Source: Pseudomonadota bacterium
GTDB taxonomy: Bacteria; Pseudomonadota; Alphaproteobacteria; Acetobacterales; Acetobacteraceae
Assembly: GCA_021780935.1 (NCBI GenBank)
Contig: JAJXXT010000013.1
Span: 1-21,187 of the forward strand
Reading direction: 5' to 3'
DNA length: 21,187 bases
A program made the position numbers and the translations under genes. The stretch's first letter is position 1; each line of letters opens with the position of its first letter. A model generated the notes under the pieces. It saw only the letters and a program-made list of their open reading frames with translations. It did not search any database and was not told the DNA's origin. This document shows positions 1 to 6,686 of the stretch, piece by piece.

Positions 1-1
1 G

Positions 2-538
2 GCGATAGGCGAGGTGATGCAGCAATTCGCCGATCTCACCGGCCGGATCCCGCCCAATCTCGGCGACGCCGACGCGGCGATGCACGCGGCCGCTGCGGCG
101 CTGGTGAACGGACGGGACGGCGTTGCCGCGGCCGCCGAACGCAAGGCGATCGCCGCCTTGCAGAAGGGCGGCCAGGCGATGAGCCAGCAACTCGCCCGCC
201 AGTTCGGCCGCGGCCGGCAAGGCGGGGAGGGGCAGCAGCCGGGCGGCTGGCGCCGTGGCGAGCAGCTCGGCCGCGGCAATGGTGGCCAGGGTTTCGGCGA
301 TCCCTGGGGGTTTGGCCGCGGTCGCCACCCGATGGCGGACAGCTCGCGCGACCCGTTCGGGCGGAGCACGCAGGACGGCACCTCCGGCGCCGCCGACAAC
401 GGCTACGTGCACATCCCCAACAAGATGGAACACATGCGCGCCCACGATATCGAGCAGGAGCTGCGTCGCCGCGACGCCAGTCCCGCGCTCTCGCCGGCGG
501 AGCGCGACTACATCCAGCGCCTGCTGAACACGTTGTAG
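2..538 (+). CDS. TIGR02302/DUF4175-type membrane protein, C-terminal part (5' end outside window)
   Basis: The reading frame is already open at base 2 and runs to TAG at 536-538, so this is the last 178 codons of a longer gene. The GTG at 14 is an internal codon rather than a convincing start, because nothing like a ribosome site precedes it. The visible part begins with a helical segment (QQFADLTGRIPPNLGDAD), passes through a low-complexity glycine/arginine/glutamine stretch (FGRGRQGGEGQQPGG and following), and ends in a charged helix (HMRAHDIEQELRRRD...YIQRLLNTL). Large alphaproteobacterial TIGR02302 proteins (DUF4175, about 800 residues, N-terminal membrane helices, function unknown) have this tail: a Gly/Gln-rich linker, then 'EELRRR' and 'DYIxRLL'. 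The assignment rests on that pattern recalled from the family. The membrane part cannot be seen here. Confidence 0.75.
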   Translation, partial: AIGEVMQQFADLTGRIPPNLGDADAAMHAAAAALVNGRDGVAAAAERKAIAALQKGGQAMSQQLARQFGRGRQGGEGQQPGGWRRGEQLGRGNGGQGFGDPWGFGRGRHPMADSSRDPFGRSTQDGTSGAADNGYVHIPNKMEHMRAHDIEQELRRRDASPALSPAERDYIQRLLNTL

Positions 539-620
539 CGCCGCCGCCCGCGCTCGCCGCGTATCGAGGCGGGGGGTCGCCTGCGTTTGCGCCGGGACGC
601 GGCCGCAACCCGCTCGGGTG

Positions 621-1271
621 CTACAGCCCGGCGTGTCCGGCGAGCACATCGGCCAGGCCGTGGATCATGATCTGCACGCCGATGCACATCAGCAGGAAGG
701 CGGCGAGGCGCGAGAGGGTCTGCCGCGCGGTCGGGCCGAGCCAGGCGGCAAGACGCGGTGCCGAGCCGAAGCTGAGCCAGATCGTGACCGCGACCGCGGC
801 ACAGGCCAGCGCGAGGCCCGCGAGGAAGCCCAGCAAGCCGAGCCCTGCCGCCGGGCGTTCGGCGCCCAGCGCCACGGCGACGGCCATGGTTCCCGGGCCG
901 GTGGTCAGTGGCATGGTGAGCGGATAGAAGGCGACGGAATCCTGCCCGCCGGCGGCCGCCTGGCTCGACTTGCGCCGCTCGTAGGCCTCGGGTGCGGCGA
1001 GCAGCTCCCAGGCACGGACCGCGACCACCGCGCCGCCCGCGAGGCGCAGCGCCGCGAGCGAGATGCCAAAGAAGGTCAGCACATAAGACCCGGCAAAGGC
1101 CGCGACGAGCATCACCAGCGCGCCGTAGAAGGCGACCAGCCGCGCCAGCTTCTGCTGCGACGCGGCACCGAATTCGGCGGTCGTCTCATGGAAGATCAGC
1201 GCCATCCCGAGCGGGTTGACCACCGAGAACAGGGCCGGAAAGGCGAGCAGGAAGGCGCGCACGGCGATCAT
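621..1271 (-). CDS. MarC family integral membrane protein
   Basis: A 216-residue inner-membrane protein of the MarC/UPF0056 family (PF01914), whose transport role remains unproven. It has the family's two-fold internal symmetry: an N-terminal 'FSVVNPLG' motif (about residues 15-22) and the matching 'PLTMPLTTGPGT' in the second half (about 117-128), plus about six hydrophobic segments, the last being LAAFLLMCIGVQIMIHGL. The frame stays open upstream for 102 more codons, but that extension is arginine-rich shadow sequence. The ATG at 1271 places the first hydrophobic helix (FLLAFPALFSVV) right at the N-terminus, as is usual. That ATG overlaps the TGA of a small upstream ORF (ATGA), which suggests coupled translation. 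It is convergent with the gene ending at 538. Confidence 0.9.
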   Translation of the reverse strand: MIAVRAFLLAFPALFSVVNPLGMALIFHETTAEFGAASQQKLARLVAFYGALVMLVAAFAGSYVLTFFGISLAALRLAGGAVVAVRAWELLAAPEAYERRKSSQAAAGGQDSVAFYPLTMPLTTGPGTMAVAVALGAERPAAGLGLLGFLAGLALACAAVAVTIWLSFGSAPRLAAWLGPTARQTLSRLAAFLLMCIGVQIMIHGLADVLAGHAGL

Positions 1272-1444
1272 TGCGCCGTGCTCGCCCGCGCCGGCGCGTA
1301 TTTCGCCAAGGCCGCGCGGAAGCTGGCGCCGAACGGCAGGATGGCGTCGTTGAGATCGTCGCAGGGGTTGGGCGCGGTGGCAGCGTCGCGCACGATGCGG
1401 CCGATACCCATCCAGGAGCCCGGCATCGCCTGCGCGCCGGTCAC
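1268..1444 (-). CDS. Small unknown ORF translationally coupled to marC (possibly a gene remnant)
   Basis: A 58-residue reading frame from GTG at 1444 (an ATG six codons later, at 1426, is an alternative) to the TGA that overlaps the marC start as ATGA. Nearly every codon ends in G or C and the composition is protein-like (GIGRIVRDAATAPNPCDDLND, then FGASFRAALAKY), unlike the arginine-rich shadows in the other frames. It has no signal peptide, no membrane helix and one cysteine (residue 28). I do not recognise a family. The frame closes at 1490-1492 upstream, so it could be either an intact small gene or the surviving 3' end of a longer decayed one. No clear ribosome site precedes the GTG. Confidence 0.45.
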   Translation of the reverse strand: MTGAQAMPGSWMGIGRIVRDAATAPNPCDDLNDAILPFGASFRAALAKYAPARASTAQ

Positions 1445-1713
1445 GATAGGCTCGGTCCTTCGCCGCGGTCCCGCGACCGTTCCGCCGCGTCAGCCGATGC
1501 CGCGCGAGGATCGGCCGGCGTGCGGCGTGCCGGAACGCGGTGCGCGCTGACGCCGAGGGGCGCACGCGGATGAACATCGCGCCGCCGGGCGGTCATCGGC
1601 GCGCTGTCGGCCGCAATCGGGTTGATGATCGCCAAGGCGGCGCGCTCCTTCACCATCCACGGCCGCTGCGCGACAAGGGCCGTCGGGCCCTTGCCGGCGC
1701 AGCGTCGGGATCG
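1445..1713. other. Stretch without a supported gene
   Basis: No reading frame here has a convincing start and protein-like composition. Frames on both strands are open for 60-100 codons but are dominated by arginine, alanine and proline. Short pieces look slightly more protein-like, for example AVIGALSAAIGLMIAKAAR on the plus strand from about 1589, but they lack starts and run into non-coding composition. It may be degraded coding sequence or plain spacer between the DUF1993 gene and the small ORF. I see no terminator hairpin with a T-run. Confidence 0.5.
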
Positions 1714-2223
1714 TCAGTCCTTCGGCCCGAGAAAATCCCGCTTGCCGATCTCCACCCCGTTATGGCGCAGGATGTTGTACGTCGTGGCGCAGTGGAATCC
1801 GACGTTCGGGATCACGTACCAGGTGAGGTACTTGATGCCCGACATCGTGATGTCGCCGGCGCGCTGCGGCAGCGTGATCTCGCGCCGGTCCGCCCCCTCG
1901 AAGGCCGCCGGCGAGGCGCCGTCAATGTAGTCGATCGTGCGCTGGATCCGGGCCTTGAGCTCGGCGAAGGAGGTTTCGCCATCCGGCTCCTTCGGCGGCT
2001 CGAGCCCGGCGAGGCGCGCGATACAGCCGCGCGCCATGTCGGTGGCGATCTGCACCTGGCGGGTCAGTGCGAACATGTCCGGCGCCAGCCGCGCGTTGAG
2101 CAGCACGGCCGGGTCGACCTTCTTTGCCTCGGCGAACGCAGCCCCCTTGTCGAGCACCGCGGCGAGCGCCGAAAGCTGTCCGCGGAACAGTGGCGCCGCG
2201 ATATCGTAAAGTGAAACGGTCAT
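1714..2223 (-). CDS. DUF1993 family protein
   Basis: A 169-residue protein matching the DUF1993 family (PF09351, all-helical, function unknown, DinB-like fold). Family-like features are the opening [26 protein letters not shown], the 'ARLAPDMFALTRQVQIATDMA' helix around residues 44-64, 'SFAELKARIQRTIDYID' around 85-101, and the C-terminal 'YLTWYVIPNVGFHCATTYNILRHNGVEIGKRDFLG'. The length is the usual one for the family. Its ATG shares one base with the argG stop (TGATG), so it is the last gene of the argG transcript and is probably translated by re-initiation. No direct metabolic tie to arginine synthesis is known to me, and linkage alone does not prove one. Confidence 0.88.
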   Translation of the reverse strand: MTVSLYDIAAPLFRGQLSALAAVLDKGAAFAEAKKVDPAVLLNARLAPDMFALTRQVQIATDMARGCIARLAGLEPPKEPDGETSFAELKARIQRTIDYIDGASPAAFEGADRREITLPQRAGDITMSGIKYLTWYVIPNVGFHCATTYNILRHNGVEIGKRDFLGPKD

Positions 2224-3452
2224 CAGAGAGTCCCTCCTTTGCGTCCTGCCGATGCGCCCAGCCGCAGCCGCAGCGCATTAAGCTTGATGAAGCCCTGGGC
2301 GTCGAACTGGTCATAGGCGCCCTGATCGTCCTCGAAGGTCACCACCTTCATCGAGTAGAGTGAGTTCGGGCTTTCGCGCCCGATCACCGTGACGTTGCCC
2401 TTGTAGAGCTTGAGCCGCACGCGCCCGCCCACCGATTTCTGGCTCTCGTCGATCAGAGCCTGAAGCATGCGCCGCTCCGGGCTGAACCAGAAGCCGTTGT
2501 AGATCAGCTCCGCGTAGCGCGGCATGATGCTGTCCTTGAGGTGCGCTGCCTCGCGGTCGAGCGTGATGCTCTCGATGCCGCGGTGCGCGGCGAGCAGGAT
2601 CGTACCTCCCGGCGTTTCATAGACGCCGCGCGACTTCATGCCAACGAAACGGTTTTCCACCAGGTCGAGCCGGCCGATCCCGTTGGCCTTGCCCAGCGCG
2701 TTGAGCCTGGTCAGCAGTGTTGCCGGCGACAGCTTCTCGCCGTCGATCGCGACCGCGTCGCCGCGCTCGAAGTCGATGCTGATCACGGTCGGCTGGTCCG
2801 GCGCCGCCTCGGGGCTGATGGTGCGCTGATAGACGATCTCGTCCGCCTCGATCGCCGGATCCTCGAGGATCTTTCCCTCCGAGGAGGAGTGCAGCAGGTT
2901 GGCATCGACCGAGAACGGCGCCTCGCCGCGCTTGTCCTTGGCGATCGGGATCTGGTTCGCCTCGGCGAAAGCGAGCAGCCGGGTGCGGCTGGTGAGGTCC
3001 CATTCGCGCCAGGGTGCGATGATCTTGATGTCGGGTTTGAGCGAGTAATAGCTGAGCTCGAAACGGACCTGGTCGTTGCCCTTGCCGGTCGCGCCGTGCG
3101 CCACCGCATCCGCTCCCACCGCCTCGGCGATCTCGATCTGGCGCTGCGCGATCAGCGGCCGGGCGATGGAGGTGCCGAGCAGGTACTGACCCTCGTAGAG
3201 CGCGTTGGCGCGGAACATCGGGAAGACGAAGTCGCGCACGAAGGTCTCGCGCAGGTCGTCCACGAAGATCTCGCGCACGCCGAACATCTCGGCTTTCCGG
3301 CGCGCCGGCTCCAGCTCCTCGCCCTGGCCGAGGTCGGCCGTGAAGGTCACCACCTCGCAGCGGTAGGTGGTCTGCAGCCAGCGCAGGATGACACTGGTAT
3401 CCAGCCCGCCCGAATAGGCGAGCACGACTTTCTTCACGTCCTTGACGCGCAT
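2223..3452 (-). CDS. argG: Argininosuccinate synthase
   Basis: Catalyses the ATP-dependent condensation of citrulline with aspartate, the penultimate step of arginine synthesis, in the cytoplasm. The 409-residue product begins [20 protein letters not shown]. The PP-loop motif AYSGGLDTS lies at residues 12-20, followed by the synthase signatures TADLGQGEE, '[15 protein letters not shown]' and 'IAPWREWDL'. I chose ATG 3452 over a 13-codon longer version because the PP-loop then sits at the normal distance and GGAG stands seven bases upstream (3460-3463). Its stop overlaps the DUF1993 start. The leader upstream carries two inverted repeats. All motifs expected of a working enzyme are present. 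Confidence 0.98.
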   Translation of the reverse strand: MRVKDVKKVVLAYSGGLDTSVILRWLQTTYRCEVVTFTADLGQGEELEPARRKAEMFGVREIFVDDLRETFVRDFVFPMFRANALYEGQYLLGTSIARPLIAQRQIEIAEAVGADAVAHGATGKGNDQVRFELSYYSLKPDIKIIAPWREWDLTSRTRLLAFAEANQIPIAKDKRGEAPFSVDANLLHSSSEGKILEDPAIEADEIVYQRTISPEAAPDQPTVISIDFERGDAVAIDGEKLSPATLLTRLNALGKANGIGRLDLVENRFVGMKSRGVYETPGGTILLAAHRGIESITLDREAAHLKDSIMPRYAELIYNGFWFSPERRMLQALIDESQKSVGGRVRLKLYKGNVTVIGRESPNSLYSMKVVTFEDDQGAYDQFDAQGFIKLNALRLRLGASAGRKGGTL

Positions 3453-3461
3453 GGAACGGCT

Positions 3462-3479
3462 CCGCGAATTTGATCGCGG
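3462..3479 (-). promoter_or_regulatory. Inverted repeat overlapping the argG ribosome site
   Basis: On the minus strand CCGCGA and TCGCGG (six-base arms, six-base A/T-rich spacer) sit directly upstream of argG. The arm nearest the gene shares two bases with the GGAG ribosome site (3460-3463). In RNA it could mask that site; in DNA it could be a small operator. The sequence pairing is direct observation; the function is inference. Confidence 0.35.
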
Positions 3480-3506
3480 GGGTAGCGCCACGCAAGGACA
3501 CTGGCA

Positions 3507-3536
3507 ACCCGGCGCGGCTGCTCGGCCGCTCCGGGT
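3507..3536 (-). terminator. Strong GC hairpin between phasin and argG, no T-run
   Basis: Arms 3507-3518 and 3525-3536 pair over 12 bases with one mismatch (ACCCGG/CCGGGT outside, GCGGC/GCCGC inside) around a six-base loop. It lies just after the phasin stop (3547) and before argG. No run of T follows on the minus strand, so it is not a classical intrinsic terminator. It may still end or attenuate the phasin transcript or protect its 3' end. Confidence 0.4.
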
Positions 3537-3546
3537 CTGCCGCGGG

Positions 3547-3978
3547 TCAGGTGCCCGCCTTGGTCAGCAGCGTCTCGACTTCCTCCATCGCCTCGCCGAT
3601 GCGCCGGTTCAGCAGGTTCAGCGCGTCGGCATTGGCGCGGCGGACCAGGTCCATCATCTCCTGGCTGTTGCGGACGGTGCGCTCATAGGCCTCCTTCATC
3701 AGCTTGGCCTGCCGCGCCGCCCGCGCGCTCGGCGCCTCGGCCTTGGAGAGTTCCTGCAGGCCCTCGGTGAACGCTCCCATCGCCTGTTGCGCCAGCTCCG
3801 CCTGGCGCTTGAGCATCGCCTGCGCGCCTTCCATTGCCAGCCGGTTGGCTTCCGCCAGCACCTCGAGATTGCGCCGGTGCGTCGCCATCAGCGCCTCCAT
3901 ATCCGGCGCCTTGGGCATTTTCATCTCGCTGAATGCCGCGGTGAAGGCTTCATGCGGGGTTTTCGGGCTCCTGGCCAT
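3547..3978 (-). CDS. Phasin family protein
   Basis: A 143-residue, almost entirely helical protein of the phasin type (PF09361), expected to coat polyhydroxyalkanoate granules. Recognisable features are '[36 protein letters not shown]' (residues 27-62), a typical phasin segment, then amphipathic coiled-coil-like helices to '[19 protein letters not shown]'. The ATG at 3978 is preceded by a good ribosome site (GGAGG, about seven bases upstream) and lies inside the end of the regulator gene, overlapping it by 29 bases. The frame stays open further upstream in a shadow of that gene and was not used. Whether the organism makes polyhydroxyalkanoate cannot be told from this window. Confidence 0.88.
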   Translation of the reverse strand: MARSPKTPHEAFTAAFSEMKMPKAPDMEALMATHRRNLEVLAEANRLAMEGAQAMLKRQAELAQQAMGAFTEGLQELSKAEAPSARAARQAKLMKEAYERTVRNSQEMMDLVRRANADALNLLNRRIGEAMEEVETLLTKAGT

Positions 3979-4696
3979 GCGATCCCTCCTCCGTAAATTT
4001 GGCTGCAGCTGAGGCTTCCGGCGCGACGCCGGCCGGCGGCGTGGGCGTCGTTTCCAGGGGCGACTCGGCGCCGTGCTCGAAGCGCCGCCCGGTCCAGCGC
4101 CCGCACATCGTCGCGGCCTGTTCGGCGCGGCCCAGCGCGGTGTCGAGCGCGGCCATCGTCGCGGCGAGATCCTCGCTGCCGTCGCGCGCCCAGGCCCGCA
4201 CCGCCCACAACCAGACGCCGGCCAGCGCCTTGGCGCGCAAATGGCCGACCGGGCCGGTCGCATCGGCGCCTGCGGCTTCCAGCATCCAGCCCATGCTCCG
4301 CTCCGTGGCGCGCGCGAGCAGCAGGGCGAGCCCCGGCCGGGTGGGCAGGTAGCGCAGCAGCGCCTCGACCCCGGCGCGATGCTCCTGCAGCACATCGAAC
4401 CGGCGCATCAGCAGCTCGAACAGCCGGTCGCGCACGCTGCCCGTTCCGGCACCGTCGGCCGGCGCCGTCACCAGCGCCGCGCGGTCCACCATGCGGGCGA
4501 ATTTCAGCAGCACGGCGAGCATGCCTGGGAAGCGCAGCCGTGCCCGCGCGAGGTCGAGCCCGGCTTCGCGTGCCGCGCCAGCCACCGCGACGCGCGACCA
4601 CCCGCGCTCGCCGGCAAGGCGGAAGGCAGCACCTATTAGCGCGGTGTCGAAAGCGTCGTCTTCCATCGCTCCAAGATGGGACGATGCCGCGCCCAT
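3950..4696 (-). CDS. TetR/COQ9-like helix-turn-helix protein
   Basis: A 248-residue protein from ATG 4696 (238 if translation starts at the ATG 4666, MEDDAFD). Residues about 32-58 (GWSRVAVAGAAREAGLDLARARLRFPG) form a TetR-like helix-turn-helix whose wording, 'GWS..AV..AAREAGLD...ARLRFPG', is close to alphaproteobacterial COQ9 proteins. The segment 155-191 (KALAGVWLWAVRAWARDGSEDLAATMAALD) also recalls the COQ9 C-terminal 'LAGVY...W..D.SED..AT..FLD'. COQ9 itself has a TetR fold, so it could be either a DNA-binding regulator or a lipid-binding ubiquinone factor. A proline/alanine-rich tail (about 210-235) overlaps the phasin start, which suggests joint expression. The gene sits 21 bases after proC. 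Confidence 0.75.
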   Translation of the reverse strand: MGAASSHLGAMEDDAFDTALIGAAFRLAGERGWSRVAVAGAAREAGLDLARARLRFPGMLAVLLKFARMVDRAALVTAPADGAGTGSVRDRLFELLMRRFDVLQEHRAGVEALLRYLPTRPGLALLLARATERSMGWMLEAAGADATGPVGHLRAKALAGVWLWAVRAWARDGSEDLAATMAALDTALGRAEQAATMCGRWTGRRFEHGAESPLETTPTPPAGVAPEASAAAKFTEEGSHGQEPENPA

Positions 4697-4717
4697 GTCA
4701 TCCGGATTTGTGCGAAT

Positions 4718-5503
4718 TCACCCGGCGAGTTCGCGCGAGCGCCGGGTCGCGGCGGCGATGGCGCGCGCGACGGCGCCCGGCCATTCCGCCATCAGCACGC
4801 CGAGCGCCGCCGCCGTGGTGCCGCCGGGCGAGGTGACGGCGATGCGCAGCGCCGCGGCGTCCTCCTCGCTTGCCGCCAGCAGCGCGCCGGCGCCCGCGAC
4901 CGTGCGTCGCGCCAGCAGTCGCGCAAGATCCGGCGGAATTCCCTGTTCGACCGCCGCCTTTTCCATCTCCTCGGCCAGCAGGAAGACATAGGCGGGGCCG
5001 CTGCCGGAGACCGCGGTGACCGGGTCGAGCAGCGCCTCGTCCTCGACCCAGGCGACGGTGCCGATCGCCTCGAGCAGCGTCGTGCACAACGCCCGGGCCT
5101 CGGGGCTGACGCCGGGCCCGGCGCAGGCGACGGTCATGCCCTGGCGGATCGCGGCGGGCGTGTTGGGCATCGCCCGCACCACCGGCACATCGCCGAGCAG
5201 CGCGCGGATCCCGGCGATGGTGCGCCCGGCCATGATCGACACGGTGACGGCGCCTCGGGCGTAGGGGGCAAGCGGTGGCAGCGCCGCGGCCGCCATTTGC
5301 GGCTTGACCGCCAGGATTACGGCGCGCGGCGCGAACCCTGGCGGGATCTCGGCCACGCTGGCGGCGACGGTGAATTCCGGCCCCGGTGCCGTCGGCCGAG
5401 CGGGATCGAGGGCCACGCTCGCCGCGAGCCCCTGCTCCCGCCACCCCGCGGTCATGGCGGAACCCATCCGGCCGAATCCGGCCAGCAACACGGAAGGAAT
5501 CAT
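4718..5503 (-). CDS. proC: Pyrroline-5-carboxylate reductase
   Basis: Reduces pyrroline-5-carboxylate to proline with NAD(P)H, the last step of proline synthesis. The 261-residue product starts MIPSVLLAGFGRMGSAM, the Rossmann dinucleotide motif G-x-G-x-x-G. It continues with 'ILAVKPQ', 'VRAMPNTPAAIRQGMT', and the C-terminal oligomerisation signature 'AVSGSGPAYVFLLAEEMEKAAVEQGIP', then 'VTSPGGTTAAAL', where the substrate binds. All are as in working enzymes. The start ATG 5503 gives the normal short N-terminus; an 89-codon open extension upstream is a shadow of the ybjN-like gene. It follows that gene by 35 bases and is probably in the same transcript. Confidence 0.96.
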   Translation of the reverse strand: MIPSVLLAGFGRMGSAMTAGWREQGLAASVALDPARPTAPGPEFTVAASVAEIPPGFAPRAVILAVKPQMAAAALPPLAPYARGAVTVSIMAGRTIAGIRALLGDVPVVRAMPNTPAAIRQGMTVACAGPGVSPEARALCTTLLEAIGTVAWVEDEALLDPVTAVSGSGPAYVFLLAEEMEKAAVEQGIPPDLARLLARRTVAGAGALLAASEEDAAALRIAVTSPGGTTAAALGVLMAEWPGAVARAIAAATRRSRELAG

Positions 5504-5538
5504 CGGTTCAGTGCCCGTTGGAGAACGGGTCCCTTCTC

Positions 5539-6036
5539 TCAGGCTTCGCCCGCACAGTCGAGCATCGCCGCGGCGAGGGCCTCGGCCGGCGCCTTGCCGC
5601 CCCAGAGGACGAACTGGAAGGCGGGGAAGAAGCGCTCGCACTCGGTGATGGCGATATCGACCATGTCCTCGAGGCTCTCCGCCGAGGCGCCGGGCGCGCC
5701 GCGCAGCAGCACGGAGTGGCGGAACACCGGCATGCCGTCCTGCACGTCCATGCCGAAATGCCCGATCCACAGCCGCTCATTGGCCAGCGCCAGCAGCTCG
5801 TAGAGCGAGGCGCGCTGCTTCTCCGGCACCTTGAGGTCGAAGGTGCAGGTGAAATGCATCGCGCTGATCTCGTCCGACCAGGAGAAATACAGCCCGTAAT
5901 CGCACCATTTGCCGGGCGCCTCGGCGGCCATCTCAGCGTCGTTGCGGCGGTCGAAAACCCAGTCATTGGCGGCGACGATCTGCTCGACCATGTCGAGCGG
6001 GTTGGCGGCGGCGTCGGGCTGGAGATGGGCGGACAT
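5539..6036 (-). CDS. YbjN domain-containing protein
   Basis: A 165-residue soluble protein matching the YbjN family (PF10722, related to type III secretion chaperone folds, role uncertain). Family features are the N-terminal 'NPLDMVEQIVAANDWVFDRRNDAEMAAEAPGKWCDYGLYFSW', the central 'FTCTFDLKVPEKQRASLYELLALANERLWIGHFGM', and 'VFRHSVLLRG'. The conserved tryptophans and the 'LA..NE.LW.GHF' stretch are present. The start ATG 6036 is preceded by a ribosome-site-like GGGGAG. It lies between ubiK and proC in a same-strand block, an arrangement I recall from other alphaproteobacteria. Confidence 0.88.
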   Translation of the reverse strand: MSAHLQPDAAANPLDMVEQIVAANDWVFDRRNDAEMAAEAPGKWCDYGLYFSWSDEISAMHFTCTFDLKVPEKQRASLYELLALANERLWIGHFGMDVQDGMPVFRHSVLLRGAPGASAESLEDMVDIAITECERFFPAFQFVLWGGKAPAEALAAAMLDCAGEA

Positions 6037-6129
6037 CGCTCAGGCTCCCCGGCTGGAGGGATGGAATCGGCCATGTTGCGTGGCGGCTACGAGATGTTGG
6101 GGCAAGCCGCGGCAGCCACCACGACCGAT

Positions 6130-6159
6130 AGCCTAAAGAACGATTTTGCCGCGCCGCAA
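6130..6159 (-). promoter_or_regulatory. Possible promoter for the ybjN-like gene and proC
   Basis: In a GC-rich gap of 139 bases there is an A/T-rich patch on the minus strand: TTGCGG (6154-6159), an 18-base spacer, then TAGGCT (6130-6135). This is a weak sigma-70-like match about 95 bases before the start codon. It is a guess from base composition and motif spacing only. Confidence 0.25.
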
Positions 6160-6175
6160 GAGGGTCGCCGAACCG

Positions 6176-6436
6176 TCACGCATCGGCCGGCGGCGTTCCC
6201 TCGGCGATGGCCGGCGGGGCGGGGCGCTCCATCGCCGCGACGGCGGCTTCCAGTGCCGCCACGCGGTCCTCGAGCACCTCCACTTCCTCGCGCCGTACCA
6301 GGTCGAGTCGGCGCAGCGCCTCGTCTACCGCGCCGCGAACCACCGCCTGTATTTCCTCGCGCATCCCCGCGACCATGGACAGCGCGCCGCCGGCCATGCC
6401 GGCGAGGTCGTCGAGGAAAGCGGGGCGGGCGCGCAT
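6176..6436 (-). CDS. ubiK: UbiK family ubiquinone biosynthesis accessory factor (BMFP)
   Basis: An 86-residue protein of the UbiK/BMFP family (PF04380). The N-terminal helix 'AFLDDLAGMAGGALSMVAGMREEIQAVVRGAVDEALRRLDLVRREEVEVLEDRVAALEAAVAAME' (residues 6-70) is the family pattern: a short amphipathic helix, 'LDLVxREEFEVL'-type core and a C-terminal coiled coil. UbiK proteins assist the aerobic Ubi complex and bind lipid. GGAGG stands five bases before the ATG at 6436. The tail is proline/alanine-rich. It is first in the long minus-strand block and about 3 kb from a COQ9-like gene. Confidence 0.85.
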   Translation of the reverse strand: MRARPAFLDDLAGMAGGALSMVAGMREEIQAVVRGAVDEALRRLDLVRREEVEVLEDRVAALEAAVAAMERPAPPAIAEGTPPADA

Positions 6437-6578
6437 GGGAGCCTCCGGTCAGGACTGCGACAATCTGCGTGTAAGCCGCGCCCGGGTGGCCGGCAACCGT
6501 GCGCCCCGGCACCGCGGCATCGCCCCTCGACAGAAGCGGCGGCGCGGCGCTACAGCAGCCGGCGATCGGCCGCAGCCG

Positions 6579-6665
6579 TCGGGGCTCGCCCCGATTGGCG
6601 ATAAGTGGCTCTAGATTCTAGGCTTTCTGGGGCAGGAAAGCCGAGTGGATGTTCCATCCGATCGG
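6579..6665 (+). repeat. Structured intergenic repeat, copy A
   Basis: It begins with a six-base hairpin TCGGGG-CTCG-CCCCGA (6579-6594). A core from 6601 to 6644 then matches copy B (13457-13500) at 34 of 44 positions without gaps. The core contains a hairpin formed by 6624-6629 and 6633-6638 around GGG. A second hairpin follows, with arms 6641-6650 and 6656-6665 around GTTCC; its ends CCGA/TCGG are shared with copy B but its middle is not. This copy lies between the divergent ubiK and hldD genes and ends 21 bases before hldD, so it would form part of the hldD leader or promoter region. Confidence 0.65.
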
Positions 6666-6686
6666 CATTTGCGCTAGGGGGCGCGC

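Noticed and set aside
621..1550. Long plus-strand open frame of 310 codons opposite marC
   Set aside because: It is rich in Arg, Gln, Glu and His with no domain and lies opposite a clear MarC protein; a typical antisense shadow in GC-rich DNA.
1589..1660. Hydrophobic plus-strand stretch AVIGALSAAIGLMIAK as a membrane gene remnant
   Set aside because: It is too short, has no credible start, runs into arginine-rich shadow, and no family could be named.
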